From assembly GCA_902803455.1 (NCBI GenBank), contig CADCQC010000385.1, forward strand, positions 1 through 13,376: 13,376 nucleotides of DNA, given 5' to 3'. Each line of letters starts with the position of its first letter. Positions within the stretch are counted from its first letter, which is position 1. The notes under the pieces are model-generated. The model worked only from the letters and a program-made list of their open reading frames with translations. It did no database searches and was not told the DNA's origin. A program made the translations under genes and the position numbers. This document shows, one piece after another, positions 7,185 through 13,376 of this stretch. The stretch comes from an uncultured Prevotellaceae bacterium (GTDB lineage Bacteria > Bacteroidota > Bacteroidia > Bacteroidales > Bacteroidaceae).

Positions 7185-8060
7185 TTACTCTGCTTGTGGT
7201 TCTTCCTGCTCCACCTCAGCGGCCTCCTGTGCAGGTTCCTGAACCTCTTCAGCATTCACGGGAGCCTCTTCAGCTGCGGTAGCATCCTTGCGTGCGCGGC
7301 GCTGGCGACGCTGGCGTGTGTCGGGAGCCTCTTCGCTCTGCTCAGCGGCAGCCTTTTCGTCGGCCTTCTCAGCCTTGCGCTCCTCGAGTCCCTCTGCGAT
7401 GGCAGCACAGCATGCTGTCAGGATCACGTCGATGCTGTCTTTAGCGTCGTCGTTGGCAGGGATAACGAAATCGATGTCATCAGGGTTGGAGTTGGTGTCC
7501 ACGATACCGAAGACAGGGATACCGAGACGTTTGGCCTCTTTCACTGCGATGTTCTCTTTCATCACGTCGACGACGAAGAGAGCGGAAGGCAGACGTGTAA
7601 GGTCAACGATAGAGCCGAGGTTCTTCTCCAGTTTAGCACGCTGGCGTGTGATCTGGAGGAGTTCACGCTTTGAGAGGTTGGCGAAAGTGCCATCAGCGAG
7701 GAGTTTGTCGATATTGGCCATTTTCTTGACAGCCTTGCGGATGGTGAGGAAGTTGGTGAGCATACCGCCCGGCCAGCGCTCGATCACGTAAGGCATGTTG
7801 ACGCTTGCAGCCTTTTCAGCCACGATGGTCTTAGCTTGTTTTTTAGTAGCTACGAAGAGCACTTTCTTTCCCGACTTGACGATTTGCTTGAGAGCCTCAG
7901 CAGCCTCGTCGATTTTTGCCACAGTTTTGTGGAGGTCGATGATATGGATACCGTTGCGCTCCATGAAGATATAAGGAGCCATAGCGGGATTCCATTTGCG
8001 GCGCAGGTGACCGAAGTGGCATCCAGCCTGCAGCAGCATATCAAAATTTGTTCTTGACAT
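7185..8060 (-). CDS. rpsB: 30S ribosomal protein S2
   Basis: S2 is a component of the small ribosomal subunit. The core (residues 1 to about 225) shows the family pattern: AGCHFGH near the start, RRKWNPAMAPYIF, IHIIDLHKT, FVATKKQA, ERWPGGMLTNF, and later FVVDVMKE and GIVDTNSNPDDID. At 291 residues it exceeds the E. coli protein (241) because of a low-complexity tail from about residue 225. The tail is rich in Glu and Ala and carries a basic island RQRRQRRARK near residues 249-258. The tail looks disordered and its role is unknown to me. The gene sits between rpsI and tsf, after an unusually long 130-base spacer that may be its regulatory leader. Confidence 0.98.
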   Translation of the reverse strand: MSRTNFDMLLQAGCHFGHLRRKWNPAMAPYIFMERNGIHIIDLHKTVAKIDEAAEALKQIVKSGKKVLFVATKKQAKTIVAEKAASVNMPYVIERWPGGMLTNFLTIRKAVKKMANIDKLLADGTFANLSKRELLQITRQRAKLEKNLGSIVDLTRLPSALFVVDVMKENIAVKEAKRLGIPVFGIVDTNSNPDDIDFVIPANDDAKDSIDVILTACCAAIAEGLEERKAEKADEKAAAEQSEEAPDTRQRRQRRARKDATAAEEAPVNAEEVQEPAQEAAEVEQEEPQAE

Positions 8061-8190
8061 TTTATTGATTTTAAAATTGTTTACTTTCCTTTTAGTTGTT
8101 CTCTAACCAGCCAGCGGGTAATCCGTCCGTCGCCACATAGCGCCGGGGAGTCCCGTCAGTTTGGATGCTAAACATGTAAAGACAGTTGTA
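8061..8190 (-). promoter_or_regulatory. Long spacer before rpsB, candidate structured leader
   Basis: The other gaps in this operon are 8 and 39 bases, whereas this one is 130. On the minus strand an A/T-rich start is followed by a G+C-rich block (8101-8166) and then an A-rich stretch up to the rpsB start. CGGG/CCCG (8144-8147 with 8152-8155) can form a small hairpin with a four-base loop. No convincing TAnnTTTG promoter box is present. In E. coli, S2 represses rpsB-tsf by binding its leader, so an analogous role is possible here, but it is inference only. Confidence 0.35.
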
Positions 8191-8586
8191 TTAACGCTTG
8201 CTGAACTGGAAGCGTGCGCGAGCCTTTGGACGTCCTGGTTTCTTACGCTCCACAGTACGTGAGTCGCGTGTGAGGAAACCCTGGTCTTTCAGAGCCTTCT
8301 TGTCTTCTTCGTTGATTTTCACGAGAGCACGTGCGATAGCCAGACGAAGGGCCTGGCTCTGGCCTGTGAAACCACCACCATCGAGGTTGACCTTGATGTC
8401 ATACTTGTCAGCGACATTGAGCAGGTTGAGCGGCTGCTTGACGACATACTGTAAGATAGCTGAGGGGAAATACTCCGTGATATCTTTCTTATTGATGGTG
8501 ATCTTGCCGGTACCTTCCTGGCTGAGGTAAACACGAGCCACAGCACTCTTGCGACGACCTATTGCATTAATATATTTATTATCCAT
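8191..8586 (-). CDS. rpsI: 30S ribosomal protein S9
   Basis: S9 is a small-subunit head protein whose C-terminal tail reaches the P-site tRNA. The 131-residue protein has normal length (E. coli 130). It starts with NAIGRRKSAVARVYL, has the GGGFTGQSQALRLAIARAL stretch in the middle, and ends in the conserved basic tail DSRTVERKKPGRPKARARF followed by QFSKR; the final Lys-Arg is the tRNA-contacting end. It lies 8 bases downstream of rplM, the usual rplM-rpsI pair, and is co-transcribed with it. Confidence 0.98.
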   Translation of the reverse strand: MDNKYINAIGRRKSAVARVYLSQEGTGKITINKKDITEYFPSAILQYVVKQPLNLLNVADKYDIKVNLDGGGFTGQSQALRLAIARALVKINEEDKKALKDQGFLTRDSRTVERKKPGRPKARARFQFSKR

Positions 8587-8594
8587 GCTTGTGC

Positions 8595-9062
8595 TTATTT
8601 ATACTGGTTAATATCAATTGCCTTGGGCTTCTGTGCCTCATGCTTGTGCTCAGAACCCTCATAGATATAAAGGTTGTCCATCAGACTTCTTCCAAGTGGG
8701 CCTTTGGGGAGCATACCCTTTACGGCATGACGGATAATGCGCTCTGCGCCATCCTTCCTTGTGCGGAGCTTGGCGGGAGTCTCGAAACGCTGTCCACCTG
8801 GATAGCCAGTATAGCGTGTATAGACCTTGTCGGTCTCTTTCTTTCCGGTGAAGACCACCTTCTCGGCGTTGATGATAATCACATTGTCTCCACAGTCAAC
8901 ATGAGGAGTGAAAGTAGGCTTGTACTTTCCACGGAGCAGCTTAGCCACTTTTGAGCAGAGTCTGCCGACCACCTGGTCGCTGGCGTCAATGACCACCCAC
9001 TCCTTCTCTTTTTGGGCCACTTCCTTGCTGACGGAAATGGTCTTGTAACTTAAAGTGTTCAT
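8595..9062 (-). CDS. rplM: 50S ribosomal protein L13
   Basis: L13 is an early-assembling large-subunit protein. The 155-residue sequence contains the family stretches WVVIDASDQVVGRL, SKVAKLLRGKYKP, CGDNVIIINAEKVVFTGKK, YTRYTGYPGG, and HAVKGMLPKGPLGR. A short N-terminal extension of about ten residues relative to E. coli L13 (142 residues) accounts for most of the extra length. It is the first gene of rplM-rpsI-rpsB-tsf. A promoter box lies about 145 bases upstream, so the transcript should carry a long untranslated leader. The bases just before the ATG are A/T-rich without a Shine-Dalgarno. Confidence 0.98.
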   Translation of the reverse strand: MNTLSYKTISVSKEVAQKEKEWVVIDASDQVVGRLCSKVAKLLRGKYKPTFTPHVDCGDNVIIINAEKVVFTGKKETDKVYTRYTGYPGGQRFETPAKLRTRKDGAERIIRHAVKGMLPKGPLGRSLMDNLYIYEGSEHKHEAQKPKAIDINQYK

Positions 9063-9199
9063 TTCAAATTCAAAAATTTCTACTAAAAAACATTATTTAC
9101 AATAAGTTGGAAAGGCGATTCACTAACCGTCATGCCTGGCCAAAAGTACAACTATTAACACGCTTCTCCCGGGGTTCTAAGTGCATCCCCATAATAATC
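9063..9199 (-). promoter_or_regulatory. 5' untranslated leader of the rplM operon
   Basis: If transcription starts just after the TACCTTTG box, the leader is about 135 bases. Near its 5' end GGGG and CCCC (plus-strand 9187-9190 and 9171-9174) can close a 12-base loop. It then holds a G+C-containing block followed by an A/T-rich stretch before the start codon. It also contains a second TAnnTTTG-like sequence, TACTTTTG (plus-strand 9141-9148), that could be an internal promoter. The blocks CCCCGG and GGTTAGtGAA occur in the same order in the rpsB spacer. L13 autoregulation is known in E. coli; here it is only a possibility. Confidence 0.4.
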
Positions 9200-9205
9200 G
9201 GACTG

Positions 9206-9213
9206 CAAAGGTA
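9206..9213 (-). promoter_or_regulatory. Bacteroidetes -7 promoter box for rplM-rpsI-rpsB-tsf
   Basis: On the minus strand this reads TACCTTTG, a full match to the Bacteroidetes sigma-ABfr -7 consensus TAnnTTTG, and is followed by CA as is common. The region upstream of it is strongly A/T-rich, but I see no exact TTTG -33 element at 19-21 bases. Transcription would start near 9198-9200. Confidence 0.7.
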
Positions 9214-9329
9214 CATATTTTAATTGATTTCTGATGGAGTGTGAAGATTCAGAATTTTAATAATTAAGTAAAATTAATACTTTTAAAAATTATTAACACC
9301 ACTTTTCCTATTAAGCAATGGATTATTGA

Positions 9330-9337
9330 TATATTTG
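9330..9337 (+). promoter_or_regulatory. Bacteroidetes -7 promoter box for the threonine aldolase gene
   Basis: TATATTTG matches TAnnTTTG exactly and is followed by CAG. It lies 32 bases before the aldolase start, leaving a leader of roughly 25 bases. A TTTT run at 9303-9306 is the nearest -33-like element and is slightly too distant. The stretch 9214-9329 between this promoter and the divergent rplM promoter is very A/T-rich and shows no other clear element. Confidence 0.65.
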
Positions 9338-9369
9338 CAGGTCATGATTCCTTACAGAAAAATTGTGCC

Positions 9370-10425
9370 ATGAAGTCAGATATACTATCATTCGAATGCG
9401 ACTACAATAACGGTGCCCACCCAGACGTGCTGCGCCACCTGACAGAAACCAACGACCTGATGACCCTCACCTACGGTCAAGACATCTTCACGTTGCGTGC
9501 GGCAGAAAAGATCAAGGCCGTGTGCGATCAGCCCGATGCAGAAGTTTTTCTGCTGAGCGGCGGCACCCAGGCCAACGCGACGGTGATTGACGGCATGTTG
9601 CGCTCCTATGAAGCCGTGCTCTGCGCAAAGACCGGACATATCAACGTGCATGAAGCGGGTGCCGTGGAGATGAGCGGCCACAAGGTGATCGGCCTTCCCC
9701 ATCACGACGGCAAGCTGTCGGCTGCCGACCTGGACCGATGGATGACGGTTTTCGAGCACGATGAGAGTCGCGATCACGTAGCCCAGCCAGGATTGGTCTA
9801 CATCAGTTTCCCCACTGAGATGGGCACGCTCTACCATGCAGCAGAACTGGCCTCCCTCTACGAGACCTGTCATCACCACGGACTGCGCCTGTTTGTCGAC
9901 GGAGCCCGTCTGGGATACGGTCTGGCCTCCCCAGACAATGACATCACCTTCCCATTCCTCGCCCATCATTGCGACGCCTTCTATATTGGCGGCACCAAGG
10001 TAGGCGCCCTCTGCGGCGAGGCTGTGGTGTTTGCCCCAGGCTGTTGTCCTCGCCAATTTTTCACGATCATCAAGCGCCATGGTGCGCTGCTGGCCAAGGG
10101 TCGTCTTGTCGGTGTGCAGTTCGACGCCCTTTTCACCGACGATCTTTACCTCCGCATTTCCCGCCATGCCATAGAGAAAGCCCGTCAACTGAAACAGATC
10201 CTCACCGACAGCGGTCTGCAGCCCTTCATCGACTCACCCACCAACCAACAATTCATGGTGATTCCCAATGAATGGATGCACCGCCTGGAGGAGCATGTGC
10301 TGTTCACCCATTGGGAACCCTACGATGACCATCATACCGTCTGCCGCTTTGTGACCAGTTGGGCCACCACCGATGATGACCTCGCCCAACTGAAAGCCCT
10401 TTTTCATGGACTGAAAAAGCCGTGA
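9370..10425 (+). CDS. Low-specificity threonine aldolase family protein (PLP-dependent)
   Basis: The 351-residue protein belongs to fold-type I PLP enzymes of the beta-eliminating lyase/threonine aldolase family (PF01212), which split threonine or allo-threonine into glycine and acetaldehyde. Visible features are: an N-terminal ECDYNNGAHPDVL where family members have SDNxxG-like text; LSGGTQAN (62-69), which binds the cofactor phosphate; HINVHEAGA with the ring-stacking His94; FVDGARLGYGL with Asp177 and Arg180; and YIGGTKVGALCGE with the Schiff-base Lys210. Length is normal. The start at 9370 directly follows a good promoter, and the gene appears monocistronic. It converges on kbl, with 26 bases between the two stops. 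The neighbourhood of kbl and threonine dehydrogenase supports threonine as the substrate. L-versus-D preference and a side activity on serine cannot be judged. ltaE would be the symbol if confirmed. Confidence 0.9.
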   Translation: MKSDILSFECDYNNGAHPDVLRHLTETNDLMTLTYGQDIFTLRAAEKIKAVCDQPDAEVFLLSGGTQANATVIDGMLRSYEAVLCAKTGHINVHEAGAVEMSGHKVIGLPHHDGKLSAADLDRWMTVFEHDESRDHVAQPGLVYISFPTEMGTLYHAAELASLYETCHHHGLRLFVDGARLGYGLASPDNDITFPFLAHHCDAFYIGGTKVGALCGEAVVFAPGCCPRQFFTIIKRHGALLAKGRLVGVQFDALFTDDLYLRISRHAIEKARQLKQILTDSGLQPFIDSPTNQQFMVIPNEWMHRLEEHVLFTHWEPYDDHHTVCRFVTSWATTDDDLAQLKALFHGLKKP

Positions 10426-10451
10426 GGGTACTGATGTGTATTTTTACCTGA

Positions 10452-11639
10452 TCAACCGATGACGTGGAGTTCACGCCCCACTTTGACAAAGGCCTCGATA
10501 CACCTGTCTAATTGTTCACGGTTGTGACCGGCAGAGATCTGCACGCGGATGCGAGCCTGCCCTTTGGGCACGACAGGATAATAGAAACCGGTGACATAGA
10601 TTCCCTCGTCGAGCATGCGGTTGGCATAGACCTGCGACAGTTTGGCATCATAGAGCATGACGGCGCAGATGGCACTCTGCGTGGGTTTGATGTCAAACCC
10701 TGCCGCCATCATCTTATCACGGAAATACTCTACATTGGCCACGAGCCTGTCATGAATCTCATTACTCTCCTTGAGCATGGCAAACACCTCAAGACTCGCT
10801 CCGATGATGCAAGGTGCGAGGGAGTTGGAGAAGAGGTAAGGACGGCTACGCTGCCTCAGCATCTCGATGATCTCCTTACGTCCGGTAGTGAATCCACCCA
10901 ACGCCCCACCAAACGACTTGCCCAGTGTGCCGGTATAGATATCTACTCTTCCGTAGGTGCCAAAGAACTCGCTGACGCCATGTCCTGTCGGTCCCACCAC
11001 ACCAGCAGAGTGCGACTCATCGACCATCACCAGTGCGTCGTATTTCTCAGCCAGGTCGCAGATCTGATCCATCGGTGCCACGTTGCCATCCATGGAGAAC
11101 ACGCCATCCGTGCAGATGATGCGGAAGCGTTGTGCCTGTGCCTCCTTGAGACACCTTTCGAGGTCATCCATGTCGGCGTTGGCATAACGGTAGCGCTTGG
11201 CCTTGCACAGGCGTACCCCATCAATGATCGACGCGTGGTTGAGGGCATCAGAGATGATGGCGTCCTCTTCCGTGAAGAGCGGTTCGAACACACCACCATT
11301 AGCATCAAAACAAGCCGCATAGAGGATGGTGTCCTCAGTGTGGAAATACTCGGAGATGGCCTTTTCCAACTCTTTGTGGATATCCTGTGTGCCACAGATG
11401 AAGCGCACCGATGACATACCAAATCCCCTTCTGTCCATCATGCGCTTGGCACCCTCGATGAGCCTCGGGTGATCGGACAGTCCCAAGTAGTTGTTGGCAC
11501 AGAAATTGAGCACCTCATGCCCCTTTACTTCAATAGCAGCCTTTTGCGGACTCTCGATGATGCGTTCCTCCTTGTAAAGTCCCGCATCGCGTATCTCGGC
11601 AATCTGATTGGCGAGATATTGTTGCATTTTCCCAAACAT
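10452..11639 (-). CDS. kbl: Glycine C-acetyltransferase (2-amino-3-ketobutyrate CoA ligase)
   Basis: Kbl converts 2-amino-3-ketobutyrate and CoA into glycine and acetyl-CoA, the second step of the threonine dehydrogenase route. The 395-residue length is normal (E. coli 398). It is an alpha-oxoamine synthase (fold-type I PLP): NFCANNYLGLSDHP (45-58), GMSSVRFICGTQDIHKELE (74-92), LNHASIIDG with His135, VDESHSAG with Asp207 and His210, and TGTLGKSFGGALGG with the PLP lysine Lys241. FICGTQ and YPVVPKGQARIRVQ fit Kbl better than BioF or HemA. It is transcribed away from the threonine dehydrogenase gene across a 203-base region, whereas in E. coli kbl and tdh form one operon. It ends tail to tail with the aldolase gene. 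Confidence 0.96.
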   Translation of the reverse strand: MFGKMQQYLANQIAEIRDAGLYKEERIIESPQKAAIEVKGHEVLNFCANNYLGLSDHPRLIEGAKRMMDRRGFGMSSVRFICGTQDIHKELEKAISEYFHTEDTILYAACFDANGGVFEPLFTEEDAIISDALNHASIIDGVRLCKAKRYRYANADMDDLERCLKEAQAQRFRIICTDGVFSMDGNVAPMDQICDLAEKYDALVMVDESHSAGVVGPTGHGVSEFFGTYGRVDIYTGTLGKSFGGALGGFTTGRKEIIEMLRQRSRPYLFSNSLAPCIIGASLEVFAMLKESNEIHDRLVANVEYFRDKMMAAGFDIKPTQSAICAVMLYDAKLSQVYANRMLDEGIYVTGFYYPVVPKGQARIRVQISAGHNREQLDRCIEAFVKVGRELHVIG

Positions 11640-11684
11640 AGTATTCAGATTAAGTCAGTTTTTTAATCACGTCTTCTTTTACTG

Positions 11685-11692
11685 CAAAGAAA
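11685..11692 (-). promoter_or_regulatory. Possible -7 promoter box for kbl
   Basis: The minus strand reads TTTCTTTG followed by CA, five of six fixed positions of TAnnTTTG. It lies 46 bases before the kbl start. A TTTG at plus-strand 11704-11707 is too close to act as the -33 element. The call rests mainly on position and on the shared TTTGCA ending. Confidence 0.4.
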
Positions 11693-11800
11693 ACAATATT
11701 TTTCAAATAATCCGAGTGCCGGAATGTTAAAAAAACGAGAAATTGGCGAAAAATGTGATATTTATCCGTTTTATTTACATCATGAATGAAAAAAAATTGT

Positions 11801-11808
11801 TTATTTTG
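11801..11808 (+). promoter_or_regulatory. Possible -7 promoter box for the threonine dehydrogenase gene
   Basis: TTATTTTG matches five of six fixed positions of TAnnTTTG and is preceded by A/T-rich sequence. Transcription would begin near 11815, leaving about 28 bases before the ATG at 11843. This also argues against translation starting at the upstream ATG at 11786. The rest of the divergent region (11640-11842) is A/T-rich with several A-tracts. I see no clear operator palindrome in it. Confidence 0.4.
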
Positions 11809-11842
11809 CCATGACAAACCACACCAACCAACTTATACTAAA

Positions 11843-12805
11843 ATGAAAAACATACTGATTATCGGATCGACCGGACAAATTGGTTCTGAACTCACCATAG
11901 CTCTCCGTGAGCGCTATGGCGGCAGTCATGTCGTGGCCGGGTATATTACGGGGTCGGAGCCTCAAGGAGACTTGGCCGAGTCGGGGCCGACAGCACTTGC
12001 GGACGTGACCGACGGGCAACAGATCGCCGACATCGTGAGCCGTTATGATATCGACACCATCTACAATCTGGCCGCCCTGCTCTCCGTGGTGGCCGAGAGC
12101 AAGCCCCATCTGGCATGGAAGATCGGTATTGATGGATTGTGGAATATCCTGGAGGTGGCCCGTGAGCGACACTGTGCTGTCTTCACTCCCAGCAGCATCG
12201 GTTCTTTCGGTCTGAGCACTCCTCATGTGCGCACCCCTCAAGACACCATCCAGCGCCCGCGAACCATCTATGGGGTGTCAAAAGTGACGACAGAGTTGCT
12301 GAGCGACTATTTTTTCCACAAATACGGTGTCGACACCCGTTCCGTGCGCTTTCCCGGCATCATCTCCTACAAGACACCTCCAGGTGGCGGCACCACCGAC
12401 TATGCTGTCGACATTTTCTATTCTGCCGTCCGCAACGAGCCTTTTGTCTGTCCGTTGCGCAAGGGTACGTTACTTGACATGATGTATATGCCCGATGCGC
12501 TGAAAGCCGCCATCACACTGATGGAAGCCAACCCCGACCGCCTGGTCCATCACAATGGTTTCAACGTGGCTGCAATGAGTTTTGCCCCCGAGACCATCTA
12601 TGCCGAGATCAAGAAGCACAAGCCCGGCTTCAAGATGAGTTACGATGTAGACCCCTTGAAGCAAAGCATCGCTGAGAGCTGGCCCGACAGGATGGACGAC
12701 ACCTGTGCCCGCCGTGAGTGGGGATGGGCCCCCATCTACGACATCCGCTCGATGACCACAGACATGCTCGACAAGTTAACGGCCAGACTCTGTCAGAAGG
12801 CATAA
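11843..12805 (+). CDS. L-threonine 3-dehydrogenase, short-chain dehydrogenase type
   Basis: This NAD-dependent enzyme oxidises threonine to 2-amino-3-ketobutyrate, the substrate of Kbl. The chosen start gives 320 residues and places the Rossmann motif GSTGQIG (Gly8, Gly11, Gly14) at the N-terminus. The upstream in-frame ATG at 11786 would add 19 unrelated residues and overlaps the putative promoter. Further extended-SDR features are YNLAALLS (74-81), TPSSIGSFG with the catalytic serine near 117-118, and YGVSK with Tyr143 and Lys147. The stretch RFPGIISYKTPPGGGTTDYA is characteristic of SDR-type threonine dehydrogenases and separates them from sugar-nucleotide epimerases. This family is unrelated to the zinc-dependent E. 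coli Tdh, so the symbol is left out. Divergence from kbl strongly supports the assignment. The stop codon overlaps the T-tract region of the opposite-strand terminator. Confidence 0.92.
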   Translation: MKNILIIGSTGQIGSELTIALRERYGGSHVVAGYITGSEPQGDLAESGPTALADVTDGQQIADIVSRYDIDTIYNLAALLSVVAESKPHLAWKIGIDGLWNILEVARERHCAVFTPSSIGSFGLSTPHVRTPQDTIQRPRTIYGVSKVTTELLSDYFFHKYGVDTRSVRFPGIISYKTPPGGGTTDYAVDIFYSAVRNEPFVCPLRKGTLLDMMYMPDALKAAITLMEANPDRLVHHNGFNVAAMSFAPETIYAEIKKHKPGFKMSYDVDPLKQSIAESWPDRMDDTCARREWGWAPIYDIRSMTTDMLDKLTARLCQKA

Positions 12806-12825
12806 AAAAGTCCTCCGAAGAGGAC
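12804..12825 (-). terminator. Rho-independent terminator of the NigD-like gene (UUCG loop)
   Basis: On the minus strand GTCCTC, loop TTCG, GAGGAC is followed by six T. This is a 6-base-pair stem (12810-12815 with 12820-12825) closed by the very stable UUCG tetraloop. It begins five bases after the stop of the gene at 12831. The T tract (plus-strand A run 12804-12809) overlaps the last two bases of the dehydrogenase stop codon. In the plus direction the hairpin has no T tract. Confidence 0.88.
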
Positions 12826-12830
12826 CAACT

Positions 12831-13376
12831 TCAAGGGACTTGTAAGACCAATGTCTTCATTCCTTCATAGGTGTGGGCAGTGATGCTCACCCTATCCCCA
12901 TGGCCGACGCTATCAAGTGCCACGCTGGTATAAAGACGTGTAGAATAATTTTCCGGCACCCCATTCTGATGGTGGAAGAGGAGCCACTGGTGCTCACACG
13001 ATCCATTATCGAGTGCCACTATGGTATCACGCACCATCCCCAGTATTTGGCTTTTTCCGGAATCCCCGTCCTTCCCTGTCTTGACATACAGGCCCAAGTT
13101 GAGAAATTTTCCATTGGCACTGATCCAAGCGCTCTCTACCGTGAGCGGATCCATCTTCATGTCATCCGTCTTCTTTTTGATGAGCTTCAGCGTCATCACA
13201 TGGGCAGCAGAAATCCCCTTCACTGTCGGCAAATCCTCCTTTTTGCGGTTGTAATACACCAAAGCCCTGTAGGTAGAGTCGGGCGTGGTAGCCCAAGAAC
13301 AGTCAAGTGGAGGCGAGAAGGTCAGCGATTCAGCCTCATCAGTCAAGGCATAGCGCAACGACTTCGCCTCTCCTGT
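12831..13376 (-). CDS. NigD-like protein, partial (N-terminus outside window)
   Basis: The open frame runs from the TGA at 12831-12833 to the window edge, giving about 181 C-terminal residues. The true start and any lipoprotein signal lie beyond 13376. A TTG near 13358 is internal and is not a convincing start. The stretches SAWISANGKFLNLGLYVKTG, CEHQWLLFHHQNG, ENYSTRLYTSVALDS and DRVSITAHTYEG resemble the C-terminal domain of NigD-like proteins, which are Bacteroidetes envelope lipoproteins of about 230-260 residues with poorly known function. NigD was first noted in a Prevotella bacteriocin (nigrescin) locus, but most relatives occur elsewhere and nothing here suggests bacteriocin production. 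The assignment is from recalled family patterns and is moderate. Confidence 0.6.
   Translation of the reverse strand, partial: TGEAKSLRYALTDEAESLTFSPPLDCSWATTPDSTYRALVYYNRKKEDLPTVKGISAAHVMTLKLIKKKTDDMKMDPLTVESAWISANGKFLNLGLYVKTGKDGDSGKSQILGMVRDTIVALDNGSCEHQWLLFHHQNGVPENYSTRLYTSVALDSVGHGDRVSITAHTYEGMKTLVLQVP

Noticed and set aside
9388..10188. 266-codon minus-strand open frame opposite the threonine aldolase gene
   Set aside because: The plus-strand protein carries full PLP-enzyme motifs; the antisense translation shows no domain and no promoter.
10399..10419. Perfect 8-base-pair hairpin CTTTTTCA/TGAAAAAG at the end of the threonine aldolase gene
   Set aside because: It lies within coding sequence, its stem is A/T-rich, and no T tract follows directly in either direction, so I do not call a terminator.
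10512..11414. 300-codon plus-strand open frame opposite kbl
   Set aside because: kbl on the minus strand has all family motifs in the same interval; the antisense frame is a by-product of its codon use.
11786..11842. Upstream ATG adding 19 residues to the threonine dehydrogenase
   Set aside because: The extension is unrelated to the family, would push the Rossmann motif away from the N-terminus, and overlaps the likely promoter box.

Overview
The window looks like a chromosomal segment of a Bacteroidales bacterium, probably a Prevotella-type genus. The pointers are a type IX secretion pair (PorU and PorV), a NigD-like protein at the right edge, promoters of the Bacteroidetes TAnnTTTG type, and start codons preceded by A/T-rich stretches without Shine-Dalgarno sequences. 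Base composition is near balanced. The genus is inferred; the phylum and order are well supported.

Layout, left to right. Positions 1-47 hold the last codons of an unidentified plus-strand gene, followed by a strong rho-independent terminator (62-100). From 162 to 6063 a tightly packed minus-strand set reads, in transcription order, a fumarylacetoacetate hydrolase-family enzyme, porU, porV and ispF. The enzyme gene overlaps porU by 11 bases and the other gaps are 21 bases. A terminator hairpin (6071-6120) separates this set from the ribosomal operon rplM-rpsI-rpsB-tsf (6144-9062, minus strand), which starts at a good promoter near 9206-9213. A 307-base A/T-rich region (9063-9369) holds the rplM leader and, facing the other way, the promoter of a threonine aldolase gene.

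The right part (9370-12805) is a threonine-to-glycine module. It holds a plus-strand low-specificity threonine aldolase, a minus-strand kbl (2-amino-3-ketobutyrate CoA ligase) and a plus-strand SDR-type L-threonine 3-dehydrogenase. kbl and the dehydrogenase diverge from a 203-base shared regulatory region. The dehydrogenase and Kbl carry out consecutive steps from threonine to glycine plus acetyl-CoA; the aldolase gives glycine plus acetaldehyde in one step. The window ends inside a minus-strand NigD-like gene that has its own UUCG-loop terminator.

Most of the window is housekeeping. I found no mobile element, CRISPR array, tRNA or rRNA, and no clear new multi-gene system. The points most worth following are the long leaders in front of rplM and rpsB, which share two short sequence blocks; the substituted lid residues in the fumarylacetoacetate hydrolase-family enzyme; the charged C-terminal tail on ribosomal protein S2; and the lack of an obvious promoter for the porU operon directly behind the tsf terminator.
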